From NCBI RefSeq assembly GCF_036884655.1, contig NC_088340.1, forward strand, positions 5,663,501-5,727,500: DNA of 64,000 nucleotides, given 5' to 3'. The translations under genes were made by a program, and so were the position numbers. The notes below the pieces were generated by a model that was not told the origin of the DNA, made no database searches, and was given only the letters and a program-made list of their open reading frames with translations. The stretch comes from Musa acuminata AAA Group (lineage: Eukaryota; Streptophyta; Magnoliopsida; Zingiberales; Musaceae). Below are positions 10,701-21,386 of this stretch, one piece after another. Each line of letters starts with the position of its first letter. The stretch's first letter is position 1.

Positions 10701-12449
10701 CTTAAAGCAATAGCAATAACAACTGCTTTTTATGTTTTCTCATTTTTCCCCAGATTATCAGGAAATAAGCATGAACACATATAGCTCAAAGTTATGGAAG
10801 TACAAGGTGATACTGATAGGGTCTGGGAAATATATAACCAACATTCTGAAAGGTGGTTGTGTCATGGATACAGCCTTTATGACTAAAGTTTGACAGTAGG
10901 AAGTCAGATGGTTTATACAATTATTTTGGGTTACCTACAGCCGAGAAGCCAAATTTCATCAACTTATTTTCACTTTTAGTATACAGCATGAATGAGAGGG
11001 ATATGTACCAAAAGGTTTTAAACTGAACACACTTAATAGTTTATACTAATCCATTATGTTTGAGAATGCCAACTTGTGCTTCTTTCTTGAGTCATTGATG
11101 CTCTTCTTATTGTGTAAATATATTTCAGAACTTTTCAGATAATAAGAAGTCTACAATTCAAATTTTGATGTACATCATGAAGGAAAATTGACATCTTATA
11201 CACTTATTATTCCATGTTGCAAATTGCAGCCTTCTTACTATTCTATATTATGTCCCAGGTTGACTCCCATCGACAATTTTGGAGGATGAGAAAATCAATC
11301 CTCATCAAGGTGTAGGACAAACTATCCTTATCAAACACAACATATGGCCCTTTACTGCATACAAATACTGTAGGCAATTTACTTGCAACTAATCTATGAA
11401 AAATAAATTGTGAAAGGATATTGAGTTAGATAAATCAATTGGAACAGCAGCAGACAGATCTTCCAAGTAGAACTGGCCTTCTTCCAACTGTGATATCACG
11501 CCCATAATCCATCTTCTTCCGGTGCATCCAATCAAAGACTGAATAGGAGTGATCTGCATACAAACAATGAGGAGGCATAAATCAATAGACAGAGATGTAG
11601 AATCTAATCCAAGTTTCAGAAAGAGTATGATACCTCACAGCTCTCGGATTCAGTCATTTTGGTGTCAAAAACGGGTTTTGAAAAGAATTTGTCGCGAGCA
11701 ATCCTCTGAAGCAGTAACTGGTATCGATCCCTATATAGGGCAGCTTTATCACCAGCATCCCCATGGATAGGCAACTTTCCCGTGTGTCTAGAAACAAATG
11801 CAACCCGTATAATAGTCCGATTACCATATGTCTCATAAAATTCAACATAAACCAAAAAAAAAAACCAAATATGCCATTTTTGTCGCAAGTTTAACCTAAT
11901 AATGCATATAGCCAATGGAACCACGCAACATTATGGAAAGAAACAAACAAGGAAGAAGGAGGAAATTAAGAACGACGAGATCTTTGAGAATGCCTACTCG
12001 TAGAAGACGTTCTTGATGGGATCGTAACGAAACCGAGGGATCACGAACGCATCAATCACCCTGAGGGCGAAGCTGCTGCTGGTGCTGGCGGCGCTGGGGT
12101 CGACGGCGGCATCCGCATTGAGCAGGAGGCTAACAACCCGGCGGATTGCCTCCCGATCCAAGATGGACGATTTCACTGTTGATGTTTAAATAAAAACGAT
12201 TTTTAGGAATCCAGGGGTCAGAACAGAGTGAAAAGATGGAGATGGGATCTCAAATAATAACCAAGTTGAAAGAAACGCACGGGATTGCTTATCGATATCA
12301 TCGATGAGGAGGTCGAGGTATCCGTCTTCGGCGTCAGGGAAGCGGGCAAGGTAGGCGAGGGTCTCCTCTAGGGCGTCGACCTTGAGGGTGAACCCGCGGA
12401 GCTTGAACTTGCGCTGGACCTTCTTCCGAGATCCACTCGGCGCCGCCAT
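7764..12449 (-). CDS. DPB2: DNA polymerase epsilon subunit B (DPB2/POLE2)
   Basis: Thirteen exons (12449-12281, 12175-11998, 11787-11634, 11553-11422, 10396-10319, 9823-9719, 9598-9518, 9431-9301, 9082-8988, 8708-8609, 8302-8188, 8097-7987, 7910-7764) join into one 531-residue frame, close to the roughly 530 residues usual for the family. The N-terminal domain reads [20 protein letters not shown], as in POLE2 proteins. After a linker, the inactive calcineurin-like phosphoesterase domain (about residues 240-500) contains [67 protein letters not shown] and [10 protein letters not shown], ending [13 protein letters not shown]. It is the essential non-catalytic subunit of the leading-strand replicase in the nucleus. 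Intron 4 is an AT-AC U12-type intron; all others are GT-AG. The acceptor of exon 8 is a poor AAAAG, fixed by frame. E2F-like sites lie about 420 bp upstream. Confidence 0.97.
9205..9249 (+). mobile_element. 3' fragment of an Au-type SINE
   Basis: GACCCCCTCATTCGC, then GGAGCTTTGTGCACAGGG and a CCTTTT end, matches the 3' half of the angiosperm Au SINE as I remember it, and the same region of the fuller copy at 53884-54047. It is 5'-truncated and lies antisense in DPB2 intron 8 (9083-9300). Confidence 0.65.
10397..11421 (-). other. DPB2: AT-AC U12-type intron of DPB2
   Basis: No GT or GC donor follows the exon 4 coding sequence (VPIDLSNS). Instead the exon meets ATATCCTTT (11421-11413), the U12 AT-AC donor consensus. 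The next exon ([11 protein letters not shown]) is preceded by TTCCTTAAT (10414-10406), a match to the U12 branch-site consensus, about 10 nt before a terminal AC (10398-10397). Both flanking exons are in phase 0 and the joined protein matches DPB2. The intron is 1,025 nt. Confidence 0.93.
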
Positions 12450-12861
12450 GGGGATCTCTCGATGTCCCCTTCTTGCCCTACGTGGGGAGCGGAAGAAGGC
12501 GGGAAGCTTATGAGGAGGAGACTAGGGATCCGGGTAAAGCCACGGCCCAAGCTTGTGTGGAGGTCACCCTAAACCCGACCGGAACTAATCTACCACCGCA
12601 AGGTGTTCGACGAAAAGCCTGTAAAGCTTAACGTTTACTCGCGCAATAATACTATAGTGTTATTATTCCCATGCTTCGTGTATATACTATGTAGTATCGT
12701 AATCCATTTAGGCAATACGTGTTAAAAGCGTAGATTTGACGAAACGTAGAAATCAGCCCCATGTGACAAAAGGACGTTTATGTGCTAATTATTAGCATTA
12801 ATTGCCGATCATATTAACGCAATCCAACCTATCAGCACACCAAATTGGAGAGCGGGCAATG

Positions 12862-12887
12862 GCGGGAAAGCGAGAGATGGCGGCAAA
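12862..12887 (-). promoter_or_regulatory. Two E2F-type sites upstream of DPB2
   Basis: On the DPB2 strand, TTTCCCGC (12869-12862) and TTTGCCGC (12887-12880) both fit the E2F consensus TTTSSCGC and are 18 nt apart. DPB2 is an S-phase gene of the kind E2F controls. The sites are 413-438 nt upstream of the ATG. Confidence 0.6.
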
Positions 12888-12905
12888 ACCAAAAAACATT
12901 AGTGA

Positions 12906-12922
12906 CACGTGCTGTGCACGTG
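12906..12922. promoter_or_regulatory. Paired G-boxes (CACGTG x2)
   Basis: CACGTG at 12906-12911 and 12917-12922, centres 11 bp apart (one helical turn), within a near-palindrome. They adjoin the E2F-like sites and are 457-473 nt from the DPB2 start and about 1 kb from the WRC start. bHLH or bZIP binding is an inference. Confidence 0.5.
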
Positions 12923-13878
12923 ACAAAATATCATGTAAGATTATGTTTAATTGTTTTTAAAAAATATAATATAAATATGTATATTATAAATATTTGATAT
13001 ATTAATAATATTATTACCCAAAAAAAAGATTATATGGAGGGATGCGATAGTAATAAATATAATAGAATTTTTTTCTTTCATGAAAAACTTTAAATTCCCT
13101 TGGGAATTTAAATATGATAATAAATAAATCATTTAAATTGTTCTAAGGTTAAGATGATGTTCTGACTAGTAAACAATACTGGTTTAGAATTCATATTATC
13201 ATTTTTCTAACCATATTTGTAGTACAGATTAACATATAAGATTTTTTTTAATAACTAGATATAAAAATACTATCGATAATTAAATGAAATAAAAAATCTA
13301 TAATATGGTATTTGATACATAGTTTCATGAATAATAATAAAATTATTATATATATATATATTTGATTAGTTATAATTTTCTTTTTGCATAATTGCATATT
13401 TATATGGCGATTTCCCAAATATCAATTAGGAGAAGGTTTTCTTTAGATCAGGCGCAATCGATCACATCCACAGTCGGGCCCATCAAACCACCCGACATGA
13501 CAAATGGTACACATCAAGCCGGACATCGCATATGGCATACAGCACATGTCACGTCCTCCCATCTCAAAATGGGAGCTTTCAATACGCGAGAAAGCGGATC
13601 CGCCGTAGGCGGATGCGGTTAGGGGGCGGGAACAAACCCGCTTTTGTCCATTAACTCGTCGGCCGTGTACGTGCATGCCGTACTCCCATCACGACCCCAC
13701 ATCACCATCATCATCCCCACCCCCAGTCCCACTGATTGATGAAGAGCACCTCTCTCTCCTCCCTCCCTCCCGCTCGTGCCGCACGTGCCGCGTGGGGTCG
13801 TAAATGAAATGGATTAACTACGAGCAAAAGAACGGCACCCAAAACAAACAATGATAATGAAAGAAGAGTCCGCTTTAG

Positions 13879-13884
13879 TATATA
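13879..13884 (+). promoter_or_regulatory. TATA box of the WRC gene
   Basis: TATATA in the context TTAGTATATAGCAG, about 100 nt before the chosen ATG at 13983. It lies downstream of an in-frame upstream ATG at 13851, which argues against that start. Confidence 0.5.
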
Positions 13885-13982
13885 GCAGCCCTATTGGAAC
13901 CGCTGTGGGGTTTTGCACTGTCCCAAATCGTTACCACTCTCCTCATCCATCCATCTGCTTTTCTCTCCCAATCTCATCTACC

Positions 13983-15515
13983 ATGAGGATCCGGAAGAGG
14001 CCAAATCCCTCCGCCTCCCCTTCTTCTTCCATCTCTCGGCCGCCGCCGCCGCCGCCTCCGGTTCCTTCTCTGCTCCCAGATCCATCCTCCTATGTCCATC
14101 CAACAGCTGGAACGCCTGATAATAGTGGAGGAGGATATGGTGGGAGAGGTGGAGAGAGGTTGCACTCTGATGGGGATCTAAACATAGACCCCAGTGAGGC
14201 GGGGAATCCTCCCCATCCTGATCAGCCCCATGGAAGCAGCAGCGAAGCAGCAGGGAAGGTGCGCTTACTTACTCATCTTCACAACCTTCCTTGTTCTTCT
14301 TCTGCATCGACCTGCTGCTTTGTTTCGCTTCTTTGGCGAGATCCCCTTCTTGTTCTCGGGGTCCTGATGGGTGCAATGTGGTGATTGTTGCATAACCCCA
14401 CCGTGGGATGGGGCTTTTTCGGATTTGCTGCAGGTGTTGAGAAAGGATGCGAAGGAGGAGGACGGCATGGTGGATAGCAACGAGGGATGGAATACCCATG
14501 TCAATAGTAATTGCAGGTAGGTAACTATTTGTGCCTCTGCCCCCTTCTTGTCCATAGGAAATGAGTAGCTTTCGCTCGTATTACCATCGCTTGCGGGCAA
14601 ACCAACACATAAAGAAAAGGCAGCCCCAGTGCTGTTGCTTCTGCCTGTGCATGCCAGGCTGACCCATCATCGCATCCGACCACCATTCTCATCACGCATC
14701 CACGCACGCACCCACACGCCCTCCCACATCTCCTCCTCTTTCGGATTCCCATGGCTAGGTATCTGCTCATGAGACGAGTATGAAGAGTTACCGAGATTGG
14801 CCTGATGTTGTGAATCTCTAGCAGCTCAAGTGCACCGGTGTCGGCGTGGGAACAGCTTGGAGACGCTGCAACATCGCAGAGGAAAAAGAGAGGAGGAGAT
14901 GGGATGGACATTCAGAAGAAGCCCAAGGGGAAGGGGAGGGCGAAGACGAGTGACACCCCAGCAAATGGTAGTGCTTGCACTAGAGTCGATGCTAGCGATA
15001 ACGGGAGATGCCAAGGTGAGGATAAGGAGGAGGGAGTAGGATGGATGGATGGGAATGGGTCAAATGGGAAGAAGCGGCGGAGCCCAGCGGTGCTGATGGA
15101 GGGGTCGCGGTGCAGCCGGGTCAACGGCAGGGGGTGGCGGTGCTGCCAGAAGACGCTCGTCGGCTACTCTCTCTGCGAGCACCATTTGGGGAAGGGGAGG
15201 CTGAGGAGCATGGCCAGCGTGCGAGGCCAACTGGGCACGAGCACTGGTAAGCTCAAGCGAAGCAGTGAGCGAACCACTGCTCTCTCGAAACCTTTAGAGG
15301 ACAAGCAACCACAGCCCGATGACGCGGATGAGATCAAGATGGAAGATGATAAGGAGAAGACGGCCGCACCGAAACGGAAGAAGATCGGCATGGTGAAGGC
15401 TCGAAGGATCAGCAGTTTGCTCGACGAAATCAATCGTCCATTGCCATCTTTACTGTCGCAGCCGCCAGAAGATCCGTTCATGCGGATGCCCGACGGCAGC
15501 GAGGCAATGGTGTGA
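13983..15515 (+). CDS. WRC-domain zinc-finger protein
   Basis: Exons 13983-14258, 14434-14516 and 14825-15515 give 349 residues beginning MRIRKRPNPS. Exon 1 encodes a Pro-rich stretch (seven consecutive Pro). Exon 3 holds the WRC motif RCSRVNGRGWRC at about residues 215-226; Cys216, Cys226, Cys237 and His240 follow the C-x9-C-x10-C-x2-H spacing of the WRC zinc finger, otherwise known from growth-regulating factors. No QLQ domain is seen, so this is not a GRF. Basic stretches (GKKRR, PKRKK) suggest nuclear location. A C-terminal KARRISSLLDEINRPLPSLL block looks structured but is unknown to me. The role is probably DNA binding or transcriptional regulation, inferred from the domain. Exon 3 has a NAGNAG acceptor (TAGCAG), giving an optional Ser. 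Confidence 0.9.
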
Positions 15516-17930
15516 GAACATTAGCAGGTGCGTTCAGGTTCTTATCATGGAGGCCACGACCACTGGTGCTTGAAGAACAACTAATCTGCTCCAAATTTTG
15601 CTGCGTTTTTCTCTTTGTTTTGGTCATTTCGAAGGAGAATTCGAGTCTCTACTGCTCTTGGTGTTGTTATGTGGATCTGTACGAGGTATCTTTATCTGGT
15701 GCAATCTCCAGTCTTGTGGTTTCCTTCTTCATTCGTCCACAGCCCCGATCCCGTAGACCCAATGGCTGTTGATTGGTGCAACTCCATAATATCCATATAC
15801 TTGCTACCTCTAATTTTGCCATACCACAGCGGTCTTCCCTTTTTTTATATTTCTCAAACCGCATTTCTTATTTGTCATAATCCTAGAAAATATGTCTATA
15901 TCAATACCTATTTTTGTATGAGTTGATTTATGTTATGTTTTGAGACCATTTATCTCAATTATATAGCTTTTGAATAGATTTACATTGTTTTAATGAAAGT
16001 ATAAAAAGATATTATATATATGAGAGATTGGACCTATCTATAATGCATCATAGAGGGATACATCAGGGATTATGAAGAGAAAAAGGTTTTTATTCCGATA
16101 ATTACCTCAGGTTGATTCCGGGGTGTGTTGGGGTCGGTAAACAACTCTTTGTCTACTGGCCAAAGTGGGTGATGGGACCCAAGGAATGGTGTGCATGTGG
16201 GGGCACTCCTCCCCGCCAGTGAGAGGCGCCACAACCTAGAATGTGAGATTGGGTGGAACGTGACATTTTTGACACTCTCACGGCATCAGACATCTTCGAG
16301 CAACGCATCTCCTATTCCACCTGCCCGTGACGCGAGGCAGTAATGGCCTTCCGCCGGTGGATCCCGCATGGCTCCACCCAATCATAAGGCGGGTGGGTGA
16401 GTGGTACGACTGACGCCCAATAACTGATCCAATGGATCGGCGTCGGAGCCTCCATGGGGACGCGTGTCCAAAAACAACTAGCACAGATGCAGGGTGGGTC
16501 CCGACAATCGATTGACCAATGGCAAAGCAATGAGAGGAGGCCGTGAAGGGCCAGCCAGGCTTTTTGTCGTTGCCACTCCAACCATGATGTGTGGCTCCAC
16601 AAGTGCAGCTCTCTCTCTCTCTCTCTCTCTCTCTAAATTGATTGGGATCTTCTACACCAAATCGCCCAGCTCGATTTTTGATTAATACGATTGATTTATG
16701 AGAGTGGATATATTATTATTATCTTAAGTTTAAATATTTTAAATTAGTAAATTATATTTATTGAAGTTAATAGTTTATTTTATGAGATTAGATCATTATA
16801 ATTAGTATTAGAATCGTATTGATGCAATTGACCAAATCTCAAAATAATTACTGTTGTGTTTGAATCATATTTTAATTAACATAATTTTTTATGTTGAATT
16901 CATATACATCCACCTATTAGCGAATAAATATTGATCTAATGTGATAAACTGAATCACCACCGTTTAAAGAAAAGTTGAATTATATATACCGAGTTTTATT
17001 CATAATTTAATTGGCTTAAGCTAAGCATGTATACTGAATTAATGTCTAATCTAATATTTTTATAATTTTGATCGATTTAACTCAGATTTATCATTATATT
17101 GACTCTAACCGTTCATACACTATAAATAGTGATATTTAAAACATTAGTCTTGATAAGATCATTTAGTCTCAGTTAAAAAAGTATGGGAACCAAAGATTCA
17201 TAAGTTCATCAGTCTCTCTTATTTTTTAAATGTACATTTTGAAGCTCGTATGCTTCGATCGACTAAATAATCCCTTATCAAGTTTTATAACATCATGTAT
17301 CAAAAAACTATCTATTAAAAATCGAGGGTTCCAAACATCATTTGATAATATTTTAATAATTTTAAATAAATTAATTGGTAAAAGATCTTGATTATTGGTT
17401 TCAAGATTGATTCGATATTCACCGCTTAAAAAAAAGTATGAAACATATGTTTTACAACATCAACATTATATTTTGTTGCGAGATTATTACGTTCACGAGC
17501 TTTTCATTGGTTTCCAAACTTTTATCCATTAAGAAATATGCTAAGATAAGCAAAAACATTTTTTTTAGGATAAAAACAGCACATGTAACAATCGAACCCA
17601 TAAAACACCAAAAATATGTCTTGTAGACAATGGATAATTATGTATGTACTTAATTTCCATATATTGTCCCATAACATCGATCCTTTTCTACCTACGATGA
17701 GATGAGATGAAATTAAATAAATTTGAACGAAATTTCTAGAAACTTGTGCATTAATTCTAACCAAGCTATAGTACTTCCCGAGGAAAATAAGCGTCTTCCG
17801 AATCACCACGTTTACTCGCACAATCTTGCCCAAAATAGGATGTACGAGGTAACATAAATTGATCATATTTATATAGTCAACGAGGGTGAGCTTTGAATCG
17901 GCGATGGAGTCGTTGACTGAGTGTTTGAGG
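15516..17930. other. Intergenic region with a CT repeat and possible LTR relic
   Basis: After the WRC 3' flank the sequence has a (CT)n run at 16609-16634 and then 1.2 kb of AT-rich DNA. Near 16797 the sequence TTAGTATTAGAATCG resembles a mutated TGGTATCAGAGC-type primer-binding site, so 16690-17430 may be an eroded LTR retrotransposon end. No gag-pol coding remains. Confidence 0.4.
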
Positions 17931-18951
17931 TCAACGTAGAAGCAATCGCTTCATCGAACGGGTGTCTGGTGTCGGACTCCACTCTCCCGTCATCTTCCTC
18001 CCACATCTCCGCGTCAGCGCCGCCTCATCTTCACTGCAGCTGTTCCTCGTGCAGTTCAGCATCTCACTCTCAGACCTATTGCACGCCTCCTCTTCACCTT
18101 AGAGTAGAGATCATCGTTCTCATGGACCTCGACATAAGGTTGCAGTTTGTCTCTCATCTTCACCCTAACCATGGACCTTCTTCTGGTAACTCCCCATCCT
18201 ATAATCTTCGGCTTGTGATTCCTTCGAGTGCTATTTCTTTTCCTTGCTGCAAATCGTAGATTCTCGGTCGCATTACTGTTCTCCAAAGCATCACGATGGC
18301 AGAGAGTTATTTGCCTCATACTAGTCTCCTCCAGAAAACTATAGTCTTCAGCGTTCATGACTACCTTGCATGCTTCGGTCTCGTTAATGGAGACGTCAGG
18401 AAGAGCTTCCGCTGTCATCCACAAGTCATTTACGTCAGCAGCAGCGGTGGTGGTGACAGCGGTGGGATCATTTCTTGCCGTCTTGGGCTGGGAGTCATCT
18501 TGGGATACTCCATGATTCATCTCTGCACTATATTTGTATGTGCTTCTCTTCTTCAGTGGGATCTCTCTCTCTGCATCAGTCCAAGCCTGCCGCATATCTG
18601 CACCCACAAGACAAAATCCATTCATGAGAATGCTCAAATATCTCAACATTAATACAAAGGATATTAACTAACAAAACGCTAACAATAATTTCAGCTAACA
18701 AAACCATTTCCAAGCCTTGGGAAAATAGTTTACTTGAAAGATGAAAGATCGGAATGGATTAACAATGGGAATCGAAGTGGATCAACGGTTCTCCCCCTTG
18801 GACAGACAGACACGACCAATAACCAGAAGCCCATAAAAAAGATCTCCGTCAACGCCATCGGTGTCACAGAAATCAACATTCTCATGCATGCCCCGTAAAC
18901 TATGCTCTGCCTAACGATGGAGAGGAAGGAGGATGAGATGAAGAACTCCAT
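17931..18951 (-). pseudogene. Hypothetical membrane-anchored protein gene, apparently disrupted
   Basis: An upstream part (18951-18733) reads MEFFISSSFLSIVRQ and then a hydrophobic segment (EIFFMGFWLLVVSV). A second open stretch begins after a good GTGCAG acceptor at about 18611 and runs to 18056, encoding a basic region (RFAARKRNSTRRNHKPK, GVTRRRSMVRVKMRD). Near 18112 the coding character appears to move to another frame, which runs acidic (GEEEACNRSESEM, then SEDEAALTRRC) to a stop at 17931. The best donor of the first part (CAAGTAAAC) does not join in frame to the second. The N-terminal hydrophobic plus charged C-terminal layout recalls plant DUF4408/DUF761 proteins, but I cannot assign it. 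It could be a pseudogene, a sequence error, or two unrelated frames. Confidence 0.3.
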
Positions 18952-21243
18952 ACCTCTATTTAGAGCTTTGCAGTAGAACTATTGGGCATTAACAAGAGAA
19001 GAAAAGAGTGCACAATGTTTAGAAGGAAGGCAAGGTTTGACTGATCACGAGAAAAGCTTTGATAGGGCAATACGGCAAGCAAAATGGGGTTAAGATGCAT
19101 GCACTGTGATCAGCAGGAACTATAAAGGGTGTAGTTGGAGAGAAGAATGCGGTTTATTTATGGGAGGCCTTTACTGATATTTATTGTGGAAGACATTTGA
19201 GATATAGAGGATATGAATCCCTCTGATGCAGTCAATATTCCGATATAGGTTGGGATGAGTGGAGAGAGAGTTGCACCTCAAAGATTGTGTCAATGTTCAC
19301 CCTCTATAGTTAGTACCTCCCTAACTATGAGCGATTAAGGATATATTTTCATGAAAGAAGAAAAATATTTGAAGAATATTTGCTGTTCTAATTGTGTGGC
19401 ATATTTATTTGTTGAGTGCTTGTCTTTTATGATGCCATGGCTATTACATGTCAAGCTTCAGTTAATAGCAAATATTCCCCATATCAACATGCATCTTCTT
19501 CTAGAAATTAATTTGGTCAAACTACTGATGTTTGTTCAAAGATAAAGTTCACAGTTGACCATATGGGTGTCTTTTGTGTAACTTGGAATATTATTTTTAT
19601 ATGATAACATTGTTGGTCAAAGACATGATATTTTTATATTTTTGAAGCAAGTATATAGGATACATGCATTGGAGACAAACCAGATGCTAAATAGATGAAT
19701 TCCTTTAGGAACAACAACAAATAGGACACATGTAAATTTCTTTATATTCATTCACAAGACATTTATAATTAATGAAGTACATCACCATCTTGATCCAATA
19801 GAAAGGAAAAATAAACAATAATCCAGTAATCAAACCCAAATCAATCTACAAAACGACATGACACAAAAATCTAAACAAGTGTTGAGAACAAGCTAAAATT
19901 CTTGGAGGATTAAAAATAGGTGAAGCCATCAACTTTATGACCATCGAAGAAGGATTACCAATAGATTGGTAAGGTTTGTATAAGTCGGGTGATATATATC
20001 GACTTGACTCATAATTTAACGAGTTTAAATCCTTCTGTTGAACAGTGATGTTTTGGGTTAATGTATTATTGGCCTGATTCAGAAGTTGATGAACAGTGGC
20101 GTGGTGAGGCACAGCTCTGTCTACGTTCCGTACGCCTGATCTAAAGATCTGGCGTCCAGCAGCCAATGCCGGTTGCTCTGCAGACATAGACTGCAGCCCT
20201 ATGAAAGACGACTGTGGAGAGAGACAGAGGGAGCTGGTGTCTCCTCCCGGTGATGGTTGAGCTCTGCGTCGTCCATGATTGCTCGGCGAACGTGCTATGA
20301 TTGACCACACGAGGAGAGACAAGGTGAGAGAGCTGAGCAAGAGAGTCAGAGGTGTTTTAGGGAGCGTTCTTCAGGCCGTCTCACACGCACAGGGCGAACG
20401 TCCCATGAGATGCGACGCTTCTTAAATATCCTCCACCATGTCCGTTATACGACTTGGCTCGCAACAGTGGCCGATAAAATGAACATAACGGTTTTTTAGT
20501 TTCCGTTGTACGATTGTAACGGAACTTCGATTCTACGTTGACGAGCTCGTGCACCCCGCTATCGCCGGTGACTGGTGGGGCCCAACATAACGTGCCGGTC
20601 ACATCGCGACTCGGATGAACCGCCCGAACCGTGATTCGATTGAGCGGTTCAACGAAATTACGCTTCGGATGATGTACCGAGTTACGAGCGTCGCTCACGG
20701 CTCGTCAGGTACGCCATAAATTGGTGGCGCCCATTTATGTCTCTGCCGCACCTCACGTGACCTCGTCACGAGCGGACCCTAATCGAATCGAACCCGTTAA
20801 CGGTTCGATAGTTTCAGTTCTCAAAATCTGAAATAATCGGCAATTTCAAATAAATAAAATAAGCAAATTCGATTCCAAACCAAACTCAGAACCGAACCAT
20901 TGAGAATCGATTTGGCTCCATTTCGAAATTCAACAACCGAGGTCAACGCTTGTTCTTACAGTGACAAGAACGAATATGTTTTAGTGCAAATATTTTCTCT
21001 CGAGAATTCATCTCATTTTAATCTTTTTTTGCAGCAATAGAAAATTTGGATTTGGCTTTCTGATGGAATCCTGGGCTGGACATGGGAAAGGGTGAACGAA
21101 GATGGAGTCGCAACGATGGTCAATATGATTATGGTTTTCGGTTGTCAGACTGCTGTTATAACTGCTACCGCTGAAGCCGAAGCTGAAGCCGTTGTTGTTG
21201 TTTTCATGTTGCTGCGTTTCTGTGTCGTCCCCTTTCAGAGGAT
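18952..21243. other. Intergenic region with a possible minus-strand transcript near 19850-20430
   Basis: On the minus strand a TATA-like TATTTAAG (about 20428-20421) precedes a 164-codon open frame (20340-19846) with a hydrophobic start (SSLTLSLLVWSII). The frame has no ATG at its beginning: upstream, an ATG at about 20405 is separated from it by an in-frame TGA. I recognise no domain. It may be a non-coding transcript or chance. The rest (18952-19845 and 20430-21243) shows nothing I can name. Confidence 0.25.
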
Positions 21244-21249
21244 CACGTG
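21244..21249 (+). promoter_or_regulatory. G-box upstream of the HD-Zip II gene
   Basis: CACGTG 138 nt before the ATG, in the promoter or leader. HD-Zip II genes are classical shade-response targets of G-box-binding PIF factors; regulation here is inferred. Confidence 0.4.
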
Positions 21250-21386
21250 TGTTTGCCTACCTCTGAGTGTTGTCGGTCAAACGTGATTTCGCCCACTGCG
21301 CTCGCTACCTTTTGTGTTCCCTTTGCCTCTCCTTTGGCCGCCTGCCGGGGTGGTGGTTGTTCTGCAAGCAGCGCTGGTGGGGCGAG

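Larger units (their letters stand above)
12450..13878. other. Divergent intergenic region, DPB2 to WRC gene
   Basis: The DPB2 promoter is on the left and the WRC promoter on the right. E2F-like sites and paired G-boxes fall at 12862-12922. AT-rich DNA follows to about 13390, then a GC-richer promoter-proximal part with CACGTG at 13782-13787. No gene is supported. Confidence 0.55.

Noticed and set aside
13851..13982. In-frame upstream ATG that would lengthen the WRC protein by 44 residues
   Set aside because: It lies before the TATA-like box at 13879, and MRIRKRPNP at 13983 is the family-like start.
14525..14911. Minus-strand open frame over the WRC gene intron and exon 3
   Set aside because: Antisense shadow of a well-supported gene.
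16690..17430. Complete LTR retrotransposon
   Set aside because: Only a weak primer-binding-like site is visible; no paired LTRs, polypurine tract or polyprotein remains.
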